A stretch of 64,000 bases of DNA from Medicago truncatula (GCF_003473485.1 NC_053043.1:12286001-12350000); one strand, 5' to 3'. Counted from the first letter of the stretch, positions 11,409-24,548 are shown. Translations and numbers: made by a program. Notes: generated from the sequence alone by a model not told the origin.

Positions 11409-14400
11409 ATGCTAAATTTTTCTAGGGCCAGAAGTCAGCCGAGGGCAGCCAGATCTATGTCATTAGGCGGTAAGTTATTCTGCCAAATTTAAGCACAAAT
11501 GGTGGTTGACTAACTATCTGATTGTATTGAATGAATCTCGATGTGCTTAAAACATTAATCGATTTCATAATGATAATTGAGATGCGGTGTTTTCTAGCAC
11601 TCAAGGTATAGGATACCTTGTTATGCCAGTATATTGCATAAGGTGTTCATGAAATAATTAGTTGTCGAAGTTCTGTGATTTATTTCACATTGGTTGGTTG
11701 TTTTCGTATAATTAATAATTATTTATACTCATAGTTATATTGAAGCTTTAAGATATTTTTGTTCTTATTTATGTTTCTTTTTTTAGGTATGGATTATGTG
11801 GATCCAAAGAAGAAGGGGAACCTTCTCGGGAAGGTTTTTCTTGTTGCAGCATTAACAGCATTATGCATTTTGGTGATCAAGAGATCTCCATCTTTTACCA
11901 CTCCTAGTCCGGTAATAACCTATAGATTATACTGACTAAAGCATGTAGTAACTGTGATGTTTTGATAATATATTAGTAATACATAAATATCAGAGTGAGA
12001 CCTGGAAGAAAGATATAAATCCTATTGACATGTGAATAAGTTTTTTATCAGCCAATTAATGCTTGATGATTAGAGAAATAATTTTCAATTTTACCATTTT
12101 ATTCAATTTATTGATTGAGATTCTGCTTTTTTGGTCCAGTTTTCTGTCCATGAACCTGGGGTTACTCATGTTTTAGTGACCGGCGGTGCAGGCTATATCG
12201 GGTCACATGCTACCTTACGACTTCTGAAAGAGTCTTATCGAGTTACCATAGTGGTATGTCTTTAAAATACTGAAAACTTCTATCTGATAAAGGTAAATGC
12301 AAATGCAGTGACCAGTCTGTGCTAAACATAATTTCTCTCTTTCAGGATAATCTGTCACGTGGAAATTTGGGTGCTGTCAGGGTTCTTCAAAGCTTATTTC
12401 CACAACCTGGAAGACTTCAATTTATACATGCTGACTTGGGAGATGCAAAATCTGTATCCTTGTTACAGTAAATAATTTGGTGTTAATTTTTTACTTTGAT
12501 TGAAGCGTATATGTTAGTGAAATGCCCCAAAAATTTGTTTACTTAACTGGTTATTAGGTTGATAAAATATTTTCGGAGAATAAGTTTGATGCTGTGATGC
12601 ACTTTGCAGCTGTTGCTTATGTGGGAGAAAGTACACTTTACCCTCTTAAGTAAGTACTTGTAGCTTTCATTTGGGAATATTAATTCCAGTTGATAAAGTT
12701 GTATTGTTTATTTTGGTTTTAATCCTCTGGTTCTCAAGGGAAGGGGTCCCTTGTAATCCGGAGTTCGTGAAGTCTAGTCAAGGATTGTTTCAATCAGAAT
12801 TTGAACACGGGTTCTCTTGAACTGATAATCTTGCATTTGTGTGCTAAACAAAATTAAATTTAATCCATTTCAGTTCTCTACTTTATTTATGTTCTATAAT
12901 TTGTTTGTCAGGTATTATCACAACATTACATCAAATACCTTGTTGGTGTTGGAGTCTATGGCTAAATATAATGTGAAGACATTCATTTATTCAAGTACAT
13001 GTGCAACATATGGGGAACCTGAAAAGATGCCAATTACAGAAGAAACAGAACAGGTGGGAAATCCAATCGTGGTTTAGTCGATAACTCTTTGTTTTTCGTT
13101 GCATCTTGGAACGACTTTAATGAACATCGGTGTGTAGTGTTTAATCATTGACATTTTGTACTTGGATTTCAGAAACCTATCAATCCATATGGAAAAGCTA
13201 AGAAGATGGCAGAAGATATCATCCTTGATTTTTCAAAAAATTCCAAGATGGCAGTAATGATTCTAAGGTTTGTATTTTATATCAGATTTTCCCCATGTTT
13301 TTTGCAGTTCATTCATGTCTTTTTCAATGTGCCATTCGTTTAATGATTCTGAATATATCTTACCTATAATGGAACCTTACAAGAGGTGGCAGTAATGACC
13401 CTTTGTTTTCATTTTCTTTTCTCTGTGGTTTTAGCAAATAGATCTGTAACATAAAAAAACAATTATTTTTACTTTATTTTTTAGAATCATTATGGTTGTG
13501 ATTATTGATAACTTTTCTTTGGGAAACATCCAGATATTTCAATGTGATTGGATCAGACCCTGAAGGGAGATTAGGTGAGGCACCAAGACCTGAGCTTCGG
13601 GAACATGGTCGTATTTCAGGTGCCTGCTTTGATGCAGCTCGCGGTATTATGCCTGGCTTGAAGGTATATCAATATTTTCATTTTTACTTTTGGCTAAAAT
13701 GAAATTGTTTACATAGATAATAAGTCAGAAAAACCTACCTGTTAGGATATTAATTGTTGGAACAATATTTGATATATTTCCAAGATAACTGTGACAGAGA
13801 GCCCAAGTATATGCATTTTCCAGACTCACCAAACTAATGATAAGCTTGATATTCCCTTGCATAGAATCTAGGATTAGTGTCAAGTTTAAATACTTGATAT
13901 GTGGAGCAACATGCTTGTTTTTCTTGGAAGTTAAATTCAGTAGAACTTTTTAGTGTATCGCCCTAAGATATGGACTATCATGATATTGACACTTATAATA
14001 GGAGTGCTTATGTATAAACTATTTCTACAACAAAAGATAAAATAAAGTCGACCCGTTTCCATATATGCTATAAGCTGTTTTTATAAGCCATCCTTGAGAG
14101 CTTATGGGAATATGGTGAAAACAGCTTATGGACATGTCATAAGCTATTTCCATAAGCTTTTTCAATTTGTCTCACTGGCGCTTGTGCCAATAGATAAGCT
14201 CAAATAAGTTGCAACATGAATATGTTTTTTACTAGCTCTCGTGGAAAACATGAAGTGATTTTTGCCCAAGTTACTTCAATTCTTGTATGGCTCTAGACTA
14301 ATTAATATGCCGTGATGTAAAATGACCCTATGCTCATTGCATCTGTTGCCACCTTGCAGGTTACAGGAACAGATTATAACACACCTGATGGAACATGCAT

Positions 14401-14731
14401 TCGAGATTATATTGATGTTACCGATCTTGTTGATGCCCATGTCAAAGCTCTTGAAAAGGCAAAGCCTGGTAAAGTAGGCATCTACAATGTTGGCACTGGA
14501 AAAGGTAGGTCAGTTAAGGAGTTTGTGAGTGCTTGTAAAAAGGCTACAGGTGTTGACATCAAAGTAGACTTCCTTCCACGCCGACCCGGTGATTACGCCG
14601 AGGTGTATAGCGACCCGACTAAGATCAGACGCGAACTGAACTGGACTGCGCAATACACTGACCTTGAAAAGAGCATTCAGGTTGCATGGAAATGGCAGAA
14701 AACTCGCCCTAATGGTTATGGAAGTTCCTAG
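11409..14731 (+). CDS. MUR4: UDP-arabinose 4-epimerase / UDP-D-xylose 4-epimerase, Golgi type II membrane protein
   Basis: Interconverts UDP-xylose and UDP-arabinopyranose in the Golgi lumen, feeding arabinan, arabinogalactan and xylan side chains (known for MUR4/UXE). The nine coding exons are 11409-11469, 11787-11911, 12140-12253, 12346-12453, 12558-12649, 12912-13053, 13173-13267, 13534-13663 and 14360-14731. All phases agree and give 412 residues, close to the about 419 of Arabidopsis MUR4. A basic N-terminus precedes one membrane segment (residues 37-51, [15 protein letters not shown]). The NAD-binding glycine motif GGAGYIG is at 77-83, and the short-chain dehydrogenase YxxxK appears as NPYGKAK at the start of exon 7. 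The C-terminal half has [13 protein letters not shown] and [12 protein letters not shown], conserved in GalE-type epimerases. Intron 8 carries a MITE. It looks fully functional; xylose versus glucose specificity is inferred from similarity. Confidence 0.95.
12725..12825. repeat. SINE-like scrap in epimerase intron 5
   Basis: The reverse strand has a box B-like GAACCCGTGTTCAAATTC. The forward strand has GTCCCTTGTAATCCGGAGTTCG. It resembles a decayed tRNA-derived repeat; the ends cannot be set. Confidence 0.3.
13998..14212. mobile_element. MITE in epimerase intron 8
   Basis: The sequence is built of AAGCT/AGCTT-rich arms (CTTATGTATAAACTATTTCT at the left; AGATAAGCTCAAATAAGT at the right) with internal inverted blocks around CTATAAGCTG and CAGCTTATGG. 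This pattern is common in legume introns. Exact ends and target duplication are unclear. Confidence 0.5.
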
Positions 14732-15865
14732 AGCTACAGCAAGGCAACCATAGCAGCTGCCATTATATTGCTCTCATACATTGGATGGTGAAGTTTTGTT
14801 CTTAGGGAGTTGGTAGTTCATTCATTATACTTATTTGTATTCAAACATATAATAATGGTTCAATAATATAATGTGCAGGCTCTGATATAGCTTTACTTTC
14901 TATCTTATTGAATTTTCCATTCCAAATAAATATAATTATGAACCATTTCACTCCTTTGTACATGGTTGCAATTTGTTTGGTGGCACCCTAAACTGTTGAA
15001 GCCAATCATAGTTTTCTTATTTTCCATGATTTTAGGCTATGAAGCGGTGACAAAGGCATAAAGGCACCAATAATATTCAAAATATAGGATACTAGTGACA
15101 AATATATAAGATAAATAATTGATGTTTCACTCACTCACCTACTTTGTTTTTCTTTTCAAATTCACATGACCTACTGAATGTCTCCTTCTGTTGGAACAAC
15201 TTGAGCCCACAAATTTATTGCCGACAATTTTTGAATGTTTGATTTTTCTTTCTTTTGGTTGTTGAGGGGAGGAGATCCAGGAAATGAATTTGTGTTCTTT
15301 TTAATTGTTTTTCTTCCATCGTTTGGTGCTTTTTAAAAAAAAAATATTATTTGGTGTTTACATATAATCAATTTGTTAAATTTGCATTTTGAAGATTTAA
15401 AATACCAAAGTCATTTTGAACAACTTGAGGGAGAATGTTGATGTCCATTGTAATCCTATCTGACTTCAAGGATTAATCTTCGTAATTGCACGTGGATGAT
15501 ATCCGATTTAGAGGAAAACATAATTCATGTCTGGTTGTAATAACTTGATACTATTTCATTTTAGAGTTAATCGAGTGAAGTTAATTTGAGTTTAAAAACT
15601 TCATTTAAATAAGTACCAATATAATTCCAGAATTTTCTTTTCAAAAAACTTAAGTACACTTAAAAACATCAAAAGGAAGAGGGAGAAATGACCTTCAGAA
15701 ATTCCAATTTGCTCTTTCATCATCACTAATGCTAGCACAGAATGAGCATTATGGAAAAAGAGAGAATAAAAACAGCACATAAAACTGTAATGCGCCATCA
15801 GCGTCTTGCTCGAGTACCCCTCAGATGAGATCAGGAAAAAATTCATATACATTACTACCATTAGT
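14732..15865. other. 3' flank of the epimerase gene and intergenic DNA
   Basis: Possible polyadenylation signals (CAATAATA, ATAATAATGG) lie at 14845-14870. Beyond that I see no gene; the 120-residue reverse frame at 15601-15963 overlaps the next MITE and has no recognisable protein features. Confidence 0.45.
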
Positions 15866-16136
15866 AGTGCGTTTGATCCGCTAAAAAACAAGGGACAAGA
15901 ATTGTATTTGATTGTAAAACTGTTACAGGGACAGGGCAAACTGGGGGACAAGAGACATGACAAAAACTAAATTTTTTGTCTCATTGAACCACAACATAAC
16001 TTTTTGTCCCAATTTTAAGTTGTCTAAAATACCACCGAACATCCTATAATACAAAAGTAATGTTCAATAACGTAAAATTTTGTCTTGTGCTGTTCGGCCA
16101 TATGTTGTACTTACAATTTAGCGGATGAAACGCACC
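15866..16136. mobile_element. TIR MITE (about 271 bp)
   Basis: The left end AGTGCGTTTGATCCGCTAAA and the right end, reversed, GGTGCGTTTCATCCGCTAAA are near-perfect inverted repeats. The interior has repeated GGGACAAGA/TTTTGTC blocks. No clear target duplication, so the superfamily is left open. Confidence 0.65.
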
Positions 16137-16639
16137 CTATAACTTTCAATTATTTATCTATTATTTATCTTTGTTTGCTGTGATTATGATGTTTCCATTT
16201 TGATGGTTTATAGTCATATGTAGCTAGTATAGAAAGGACATAACTTACAACTACAAGCCAATTGTGTCTAAGGAAAAATTACAAACTTCAATAACATAAA
16301 GGCAAAGAACAAAAAAAATGTTATTGTAAGTTAAATTAGGCCATTAGGAGTCATCTGCATCACTACTAATCAACAAGAGTTAAGTTATTCTGACACATAA
16401 ATTTGACAAATGTTTTGATGGTTAAAACTGTTTAAATATGTCATTAATTATGTTCAATAGATGGTTAATGAATATAACAAGACTCCCCAACTCATCAACC
16501 ATCCATTAAACACTATTAACAACGTTTTAAATGTCACTAATCACGACTTTAGGAGTTCAAATATGCATACATATTAATTCACCATTCAAATTGTTTTCTC
16601 CGTATCGTTTTGTAATGTGTATGAATAAACTGTCTCGCT

Positions 16640-19180
16640 TAATTCGTCTAGCGGTTGAAGGTCAGTTGAGTGGAAAACGTTGAGAGCTGGTGATTTGGAT
16701 CCTTATGTTTCTTATCTTATGTTTGCAGATGATTTACTTCTCTTTGGTTCAACTAGTGATGTGTAATATGAATAGTTGATCAATTTTACATGCTGTCCGG
16801 GTAGAAGGTTAGCAGCGAGAAAACAAGCATTCTGTTTTCATGTAATGTGCCTAGAAGCGTCATGCATTTATCAGTGCAAACATCTGGCTTTAGAGAAACT
16901 GTTACATTCGGCAAATACTTTGGAGTTCCTATCCTTGGTAAAGCTCCTCGGCCAGCTGATTGTCAGTATATATATAATCAGTCAAGTAAAGCAAATTTAG
17001 ATGCATGGAAGGCTAGACAATTATCTTAAGTTGGTAGGGTACACTTTCAGCATCAGTGGCTGAAGCATTACCTATATATCCAATGAAGGCCACCATGACT
17101 CCTAAGTCTCGCTTTCAGGAATTTAGCCATCTGCAGATATCTTTTATGTGGCGGGCGATGATGGCCGAGGGAGGGAAGCATACGCATTTAATTAATTAGG
17201 AGGTGGTGACGAAAGATCTAGGAGGACTTGGTATCTGAAGATTAGATGCGAATAACCAAACATGTATTATAAAGATTGGTTGGGCTATTAAAATCAGAGA
17301 GAAGAAATTGTGGTGTGATATTCTCAGAGGCAATTGATGACATCTCGTCATTACGTAATTTTCTGTGTAAACTGATCATAATTTGGAGTTCACAAGGCCA
17401 TTTATGCAGCAAAAAGAACAGAAAAATTGAAGAGAATGCAAAGAAGCAAGAGACGATTTTAGAAGACCAAAAACATGCTCTCTGTTAAGGAAAAACGTGA
17501 CACGATTTGTGGAAACCCTAATTCAGTAAATCGTGACACGATTTTAGGCGAATTTCTGTGCCTATTTAAGTTGAAGTCTATTCCAAAGACAAGGGTTACG
17601 AATTGAGAAGAGCAAAGTGCGATTTTGAGACTATAAGACGGCTAGGAGGGCGATTTCTTCATCCTTTTACCTGTTCATGTATGTGTTGATTCCTCTAATG
17701 ATTATGTTATTTGTAAACACCATTATGAGTAGCTAAATCCATTAGAGGTTAGGTCTGAGATGATTCTTTGTAACCCTAATTGAAACATGTTGCTGTGAAA
17801 CTCTATTTATTGTGAATGACAATCTAGTTTTTATTCAATTCAATTGTTCTTAATGCTTTTTATATCCTGATCAAATATAAATATCATTTAGTGAGAACGA
17901 ATGAACTACTGACCCTAGCTTTCGACTTAAACCTAATTGAATTGTTCTAATAAACATGGTTAGTCTAGGAATGGATAATCCTTTATTAGTGATATTAGGT
18001 TAACGTGCTTAAACCTTCAAAGGTTATTAGACCACATAAGGAATTATGAGCTATAACCCTAGAAGAGGGTCCTAACTCAAGGGATTGATTATGACTATTT
18101 TGCTAACTATCGTGGAACTAGAAAAACATTCACAAGAATAGGTGCAGTATACCAATTAGGGGAACATAGATGATTCGAAAGACCTAAACTCATCTCTCTC
18201 TTATTCTTAAAATCAACCTTTACTTTTTGTCGTTAATTTTATGCAAACAAACCAATCAACTGCCTAGTGGCAAATCAAAAAAACTTTTATACATCCTAAC
18301 TTACAACGTAATTGAATTATTGAGATTAAAATCAGTCCTTGTGGGAACGAAATTTTTACTACTTCGATAGTATTTGGTACACTTGTCAAACTTCTATCAG
18401 CAATTATGAGAGAAATAATGTTGCTGGAGATAATATTAATAGCCAAATCTATATTGTTCCTGGTGAGAGTATTTACAATTTGGAGGTGAGTATTATTCCT
18501 ATCGAACTTAGTACTGCTTCTTTAGCAAACTTGGTTAATAGTGCAGGCATGTGGAGTATAGAGTTGTTGAGTGGATGGCTACCAGGTTATGTGAGGTAGA
18601 GAATGAACCTGATTGGTGTATGTGGCCCAGCTTAAAAAATGGCAGTTTTTCAATGTCATTTAGTTACAAATTGCTGTGTGATTTTGAGCAGCTAAGGGGT
18701 AATGGCGATTGGAAGATGAGTGTTCCGGAGCGAATTGGATGCTTTATTAGGATAGTTAAAACATGGAAGACTATTGACGAATTATAGGAAGCATATGATG
18801 CATTTTGGTGAACCTTTTCACAAGCTCTTCAAGGACACGCTAGAGAGAACCTATTAGTATACATCATTTTTCTAATAAATAGGCGAGCATGAATCTGCAG
18901 CGGGAGTGTAGGAGAGTTATCAAAGGGGTTTTGCTGGAGAATTGGCCAACTGCTTGTCACAGATTGTGAGTAAACATTGCAAATCAGATAAATTATTACA
19001 AGCATGCTAGCCAAGTTAATGTGAATGAGGTGGGATTCTCAGAGAAGGGATATTGTGGTATCCTCCTCCTAGGGGTCAAGATTGAATACTGATTGATCTG
19101 CTAAGGATGGCATTCATGCCGGTTATGGAGATTTGATTAGAGGAGCAGATGGAGAATGAATGGGTTGCTTTTGAAAGAAA
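16640..19180 (+). pseudogene. degenerate L1-type LINE (reverse transcriptase to RNase H), interrupted
   Basis: The active-site context LMFADDLLLFG is encoded near 16720-16760. Then come the plant-LINE segments SGFRETVTFGKYFGVPILGK and AWKARQLS (about 16880-17030). A remnant GGLGI..RLDANNQTCIIKIGW runs at about 17221-17290, with a zinc-finger/linker part (PDWCMWPSLKNGSFSMS, about 18613-18665). A final RNase H piece (NTDGSAKDGIHAGYG, with small shifts) lies near 19083-19125. Stop codons and frameshifts are frequent throughout, so it is inactive. About 0.9 kb of unrelated DNA splits it near 17480-18370. Confidence 0.8.
17480..18370. mobile_element. insertion in the LINE, resembling non-coding LTR-retrotransposon sequence
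   Basis: This stretch separates homologous LINE parts and has no coding similarity I recognise. Two near-identical CGTGACACGATTT motifs occur at 17498 and 17531. The right end (CTTGTGGGAACGAAATTTTTA onward) resembles the untranslated region of some plant Ty3-type elements. No terminal repeats or target duplication could be fixed, so this is tentative. Confidence 0.35.
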
Positions 19181-19397
19181 AAAAAAAAACCCCCACTAAA
19201 TTTACGCATAAGATTTGAATATTGATAGTACTTTTACTGTTCATTCCTAAATTGTTGTTATTGTCCCTAGACTGTCATCTCTATAACTTTATTTTTCCTT
19301 AAAAAAAAAAAAAAACTCAAATTTTATTGTTCCTCGGATTTTGTACTAATTTTTTTGTTAAATTTACATGCTTGAAACTAAAAATCACATATGCTCA

Positions 19398-19529
19398 TTT
19401 TTTTTTGGTAGGTAGACGAAATGACAAAACTATTATAAACTCACACACAAGTGGAGGTACTGGGGTTCGAACCCTGGTCATGGCGTCCGGCCTAACAATT
19501 TCATCATTTTTGCCAGTTGAGCTAGGACT
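19398..19529 (-). mobile_element. tRNA-derived SINE (family 1, copy 2)
   Basis: Read on the minus strand it has box A (CTAGCTCAACTGG), box B (GGTTCGAACCCC) and the same 3' end (GTCTACCTACC plus an A tract) as the copies at 1793 and 34388. Chance frames on both strands across it have no meaning. Confidence 0.8.
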
Positions 19530-19836
19530 AGTGGACCACATATGCTCATTATTGGCAGGAGCTCTAAACAGTCGTAATTTTGCTTTCATATAATATAATA
19601 GGTATTTCTTCCTTTTCAAGTAAAAATATAATGGAAATGAACTTGCAACAAATTAATATCAGCTATAGTTTTTGTAACATCAAGACTTAAGACAAACATT
19701 ATCATAAAATTTGAATCCTATAACACATTTTACCCAACTGGTTATACGCGACAATACAATAACCACAATAAGGTGTAAAAATTGCATGGGAAGACCACAC
19801 ACACCATTCAAATAATGAAAAATATCGATCACGAGC

Positions 19837-22800
19837 TCATGAAGCAGATTGTAGCGCTCTATCAAAGCTTTCTTCAGCTGCTGATACCCTCTTGACCAGT
19901 ACATGATCTGGGTGTGAAAGTTTCAGCTGGCTGCAAAACAGTGCACATTTACAAGTCACTCACAAATGGAAAACCTTCTTTCTCAATGGCATAAACTAAG
20001 CATAGTCCTGGTTTGTCTATAATGCTAGTAGAAACGCAAACAATATTTGAAAAAGATTCTAGATGGGAACAAAATCCGGTCGGTCATTACTACATATGTT
20101 TGACACTTACAATACGAGTAAACTGCAAAATGTTTGCACACAAATATCATGTGGTGTAACATTGCATTATATTGATACAAGAAATACATAATCAGATATC
20201 CAAGATTCAACCATTAAGACACAGAAGAAAGGCTCCACATAGTAGATAGGTGATTAGCTATCAAACTCAAAAGATGCATTCATTTCGTATATTTTACTGA
20301 TGCAAACTATCAAAGAGGACAACAAAATATAAGTATGTCCATTTCTCTAAACATCAAGTATTTTAGATTGCAAAGGGTATTCAAAATTGTTCCTTCCCAA
20401 CACGGTCTGGTTCATATTTGAAGAGTAAATAAATCATTAAACAGAACCAAAGTGTATAAACATATATCTTAATAAAATGTATAATACATTTTCTATTTTC
20501 TATATTAGATATATATGATAATAGAGTTTTGGAGTTGTCATTTTACAGTTTCACTATTGGAATTGTACAATGGCATTTGATTCTGTAGATACTTACTGCT
20601 AGGAAATATTAGAAGCTGGGCCTAAGTTATGTACTGTTATTTTTACAAATGATGTTATGTTACTAATCACTATTAGTAACACTATTTAGTAAGTGATGAA
20701 ACAGTTTAAGTGAGATTTGACACACAAATGAATCATGTCTGGGAAACAAGACAAACTCAAAACCACAATGCAATTTGGTTTCCAACATAAGTGATACATG
20801 AAACATTTTAGGTTTAATAGTTTTGTGACCTACTTCAAGTTCAAGGACCCAAATACAGAAGAGGGTGTGGAAACAGATCATACATTCTAAACCCAAAAGA
20901 TTTTAATGATATGCATTCATATAAATTTTAGCCCTATATTCCAAAGTTTTTAATTGAAAGAGCTATTATTTAATTAATTTCATTAACAATTGCTATCGTT
21001 TTCCACTTGAGAGCTGCAAACAAATGGCTCATAACTCTCAAACAATGACCACAAGGGCACAAGTTGGGGAGACAAATTCCATATACAAAAATGGCCCACA
21101 GGTATTAAAATTTCAGAGTTGATTCAGAATTTAGTAAAATTACTACAAGTAACAAAAAGATTCAACCAGCCAATACAGGAAACTACATCTATGCTAGGAT
21201 ATATATTTTCAATAACAAACAACAACAAAAAATCACGAGATGAAAAGAGGGGGTTGCAAACAATAAAGATGAGCTTACCTGAATGATTTAGAAGATGGTT
21301 TTCCAAGATGAAGACAGCATACAACAAGATTTGCCAGTGTTTCTGGATCCCTAGCATCCTGCACAAATCACGAGTTTCTTAAGCACTAACACCACCATTT
21401 CCAAAAAAACCAATGATTACCCTATCAAATTTTACTTCAGCAACGCCTAAAGGTTTAAACTAAAGAGCCAACAGAATTTCAATATTCATTTGAAATAATA
21501 TCAAACTGAAAATTGGAAAGGCAATATGAAACATCAAAAGTTTTGGACAACCACAAACACTCATCTAAATGAGATAACAGGATGCAATATCAAAAGTTTA
21601 GTCAAATGAAATTGAAACGAATAAGATATGCAAAACAAACGTGCCTTGTTGAGTGCTTCCACCAAAAGAGTCTCAGCTTCATCAAAGTTACCCATTTGCA
21701 TGCAGCAAACAGCCTTGCCATTCAAGAGCAAACTAGTAGACTGATATCTCTCAGACAAATCTTGGAAGATCAAATGCGCCTCTTGGATCTTTGCCCCTCC
21801 CTAATCCAACAGCAATAAAACACATCACATTCCAAACTTACCAACCAAAACATCAATTTTCAAATCTTTCTTTCTTTTTATATAAAAAAAGACACTTTTC
21901 ATTTCATTAGTAATAGTAAAAAGGCAAATGCTAACAAGTGCCTAGGTACATGTCAAAGAATAAAAAAATCGAAATATTGTCTTCGAACTGATGTATTCAA
22001 TTTCTTGGGTCTTGCCAATGTATGCTAAGGAACCTGAAATAGACATTTTGCATTGAAAAAACAATTTTTAAACTTTTAAGATGAATATGGTTCTGTTTGG
22101 ATTGGCTTATTTTTAAGCTTTTGCAAATAAGTAACCTTTCATGTATTATTCATAAGCCTGTCAAGGTAGTTTATGAAAAAACAGTTTATGAAGATACCAT
22201 TTTCATTAGTGAGAACTTACGATAACATAAAAACTTAATTCTTTGCATAAGCTCAAAAATAAGCCAATCCAAACGAACCCTATGTCTATATTGAGTAACA
22301 TGTGCCCTACATTTAAAAGTTACAAAAATTGTTTTTTCAAGAGCATAAGTGATTTCTTAACATGTGTCATTAAAGGTTAAAACTTGTTCTCGGGGCCCTA
22401 ATAATAATCTACATAGCACCGACACTTTGAATTAAAAGCTATGAAGCACGGATACCGAACACGACACAAACATTGACACGCCAACATAGCTAATAATTTG
22501 AAAAAAAATCCCATAATCCAATGTAATTACAAGTGTCGGTGTCGGACACGATACGTGTCCGACACTGGGACACGCCTAATCCAAGGAGTGTTTGTGCTTG
22601 TCCCGACACATATTAATGTCCAACATGCTGATCCATTCAATCACTTCCAATTACTTAAATTATTATCAGTATCTACGTGTCATTATCAAGTCTTACATTC
22701 ATGCCACTTCAACAATTCAATAATAAGGCAAATAATAATTAACTTATATTAAAAATTACCACAGCCAAATCAAGCCAAGCATTTGCAAGCTGAGTAAGAG

Positions 22801-23713
22801 TATGATCCTCATCAATCTGCTGCATAATCCTAAGCTGTCTCTCAGCATAATCAGACCTATGCATCTTAATAAAGATTTGCACATTCAACGCAGTCCTAAA
22901 AAACACAAAACCAACATCCAATCACTCCCAAACCCTCACATCCTCTTCTCATCATCTTTATCAAAATTGAAATAATATACCAAGAGAAAACATAAGATCC
23001 ACCGACACTGTAAAAAAAAATAGTTTTACACTAACATTCAATTCATCTTGTATTCCACCAAATCACAACGATATTTTAAAATTAGTTGTATGACATATCA
23101 GATTGATAGTTTCTTATTGGATGTCAGCTTAATATCATTTTACATCGTCAGTGTATTCCCATTAAACTGTATCTATTTATGGGATGACAGTGTAATATTA
23201 TTTTTACACCGTCAGTGTATAAAAAATGCATTTTTTCTTACAGTTCCATGGTTCCACCGGCATTAGTATACTTCAACGCCTCATTGAAATCCTGTTCATG
23301 CAAAAAAATAATCCCAGCAACAAGCCTCAACGTAGCATTGTTCCCAATCGCAGGATCCGCAAGCCATTCTTTAATACTCGCGATCGCCGATTCCTACAAC
23401 AAAATAACGATAAATTGACGATAAATTGAAACAATTGAAGAGAAATTGATGAAATTGTAACCTTTGAATCGGGTGATGAGAAATAAAGAGCGAGCAATTT
23501 AACGGCTTGAAGAGGAGTGGGAGCGGAATCGTTGATTTCGGAGATGACGAACTGTAACTGACCAAGAGAGATGTAGCAACGGAAAACGAGTGTGTCGCGT
23601 TCGATGATGTCGTCGGGAGAGAGGTTGGAGACTTCGCTGCTGTTGATTGCAGCTTGGTATGCGCCGAGGTAGAAGTTGTTGCGGAGGTTGAAGAGATGAT
23701 CTGGTGTCGCCAT
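19837..23713 (-). CDS. COPE: coatomer subunit epsilon (epsilon-COP)
   Basis: Component of the B-subcomplex of the COPI coat, which buds vesicles for Golgi-to-ER retrieval; it stabilises alpha-COP (family knowledge). The six exons on the minus strand are 23713-23462, 23393-23242, 22895-22760, 21800-21645, 21358-21279 and 19930-19837. Phases fit and give 289 residues, the usual plant length. The protein starts MATPDHLFNLRNNFYLGAYQ and ends DRALQSAS. The body is an all-helical TPR-like solenoid, for example ANAWLDLAVGGAKIQEAHLI and LLLNGKAVCCMQMGNFDEAE. Exon 4 ends AACAAG followed by GCACGT, so intron 4 appears to be GC-AG; using the nearest GT would shift into a stop. Introns 2 and 3 contain MITEs. 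Confidence 0.95.
22089..22279. mobile_element. MITE (191 bp) in epsilon-COP intron 3
   Basis: Termini GGTTCTGTTTGGATTGGCTT and, reversed from the right, GGTTCGTTTGGATTGGCTTA are inverted repeats extending to about 40 bp (through AAGCTTATGCAAA). The same family is nested at 36653-36858. The target duplication is unclear. Confidence 0.7.
22395..22625. repeat. GACACG-rich repeat in epsilon-COP intron 3
   Basis: A stretch with AAGCACGGATACCGAACACG at the left and several GTGTCGG/CCGACAC palindromes at the right. It resembles the end of a MULE-type element with GAAGC-type termini, like the one at 4288-5034. The right end GTGTTTGTGCTT is only a partial inverse. Confidence 0.4.
22998..23220. mobile_element. 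MITE in epsilon-COP intron 2
   Basis: The left part has CACTGTAAAAA and TAGTTTTACACT; the right part, reversed, reads CACTGACGGTGTAAAAATAA. Inverted termini, internal TTACACTG blocks and an intron position identify a common plant MITE type. The superfamily is not assigned. Confidence 0.55.
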
Positions 23714-23905
23714 TGATGGATTTGGATCTAGATCTTGAAGATGAATTTGTGTAGCACTGGTTTTGAAGAAGAGAAAGAGAAATGGAAAATTCGAGTGAAG
23801 GTGGTGATATTTTTGTGGGCTTTTATTGTGAATTGGACCTGGGCTTCTAACACGTTGTCGTAATGATCTCTCACTCGATAAATCGTTTACTCTTTGGTCA
23901 GTCAC

Positions 23906-24075
23906 TTTAGTGTCGGACGTTAAATATTGATGTTAACTCGAAAACTAAAATGGTTAAGTATGTAAAGAGTGAAATCTTTTTGACTTTTTACTCGATTAGT
24001 TATTTTAATGTCCGACGTTAAATAAGGATGTTAACTTAAAGATTAAAATGGTCAAGGAAGTGAAGAGTGAAAGCT
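23906..24075. repeat. 98-bp tandem duplication upstream of epsilon-COP
   Basis: Two diverged units (23906-24003 and 24004 onward) share GTCGGACGTTAAATA/GTCCGACGTTAAATA and AAAGAGTGAAA motifs. They lie about 190-360 bp upstream of the epsilon-COP start codon, within or near its promoter. Confidence 0.6.
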
Positions 24076-24548
24076 TGATGGTGTTTTTTTTTTATTCCCC
24101 AAATGATCGACTAATGAAACGTTATATTACATTTTTAAGGACTAAAATGGGAGTTTGTTTAATTTTTAATTTAATTTTGAGTTTATAGTTTAATTGTTGT
24201 TTCAATTGTAATTTTTTATTACATTCTATATATAACAAAAAGAAGTTCAATACTAATACAAGTGATTTATTGAAACATTTATCATATTAACATATATTTT
24301 TTATGGATTCAATTCCAAAAATTAGTTCAATTTATGGTATTAATCCACTATATATTTTATATCTTCATGCATGTTGTCTGAATTCACAAATTCACTCTAT
24401 GGTAGACACTCTTAATTTCTAACAACTTATATCATGGATATCATACATAAATCTATTCATGGAGTTTGAGGAATGTTAATGTGTTAAGAGAAAAAAAAAG
24501 ATAATGTATATTTAATTTGTCTATTGTTGATGTTGTTTTTCATCTACA

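Noticed and set aside
15601-15963. Reverse frame of 120 residues with hydrophobic stretches
   Set aside because: It overlaps the end of a MITE, has no initiation context or family resemblance, and hydrophobicity is expected from T-rich DNA.
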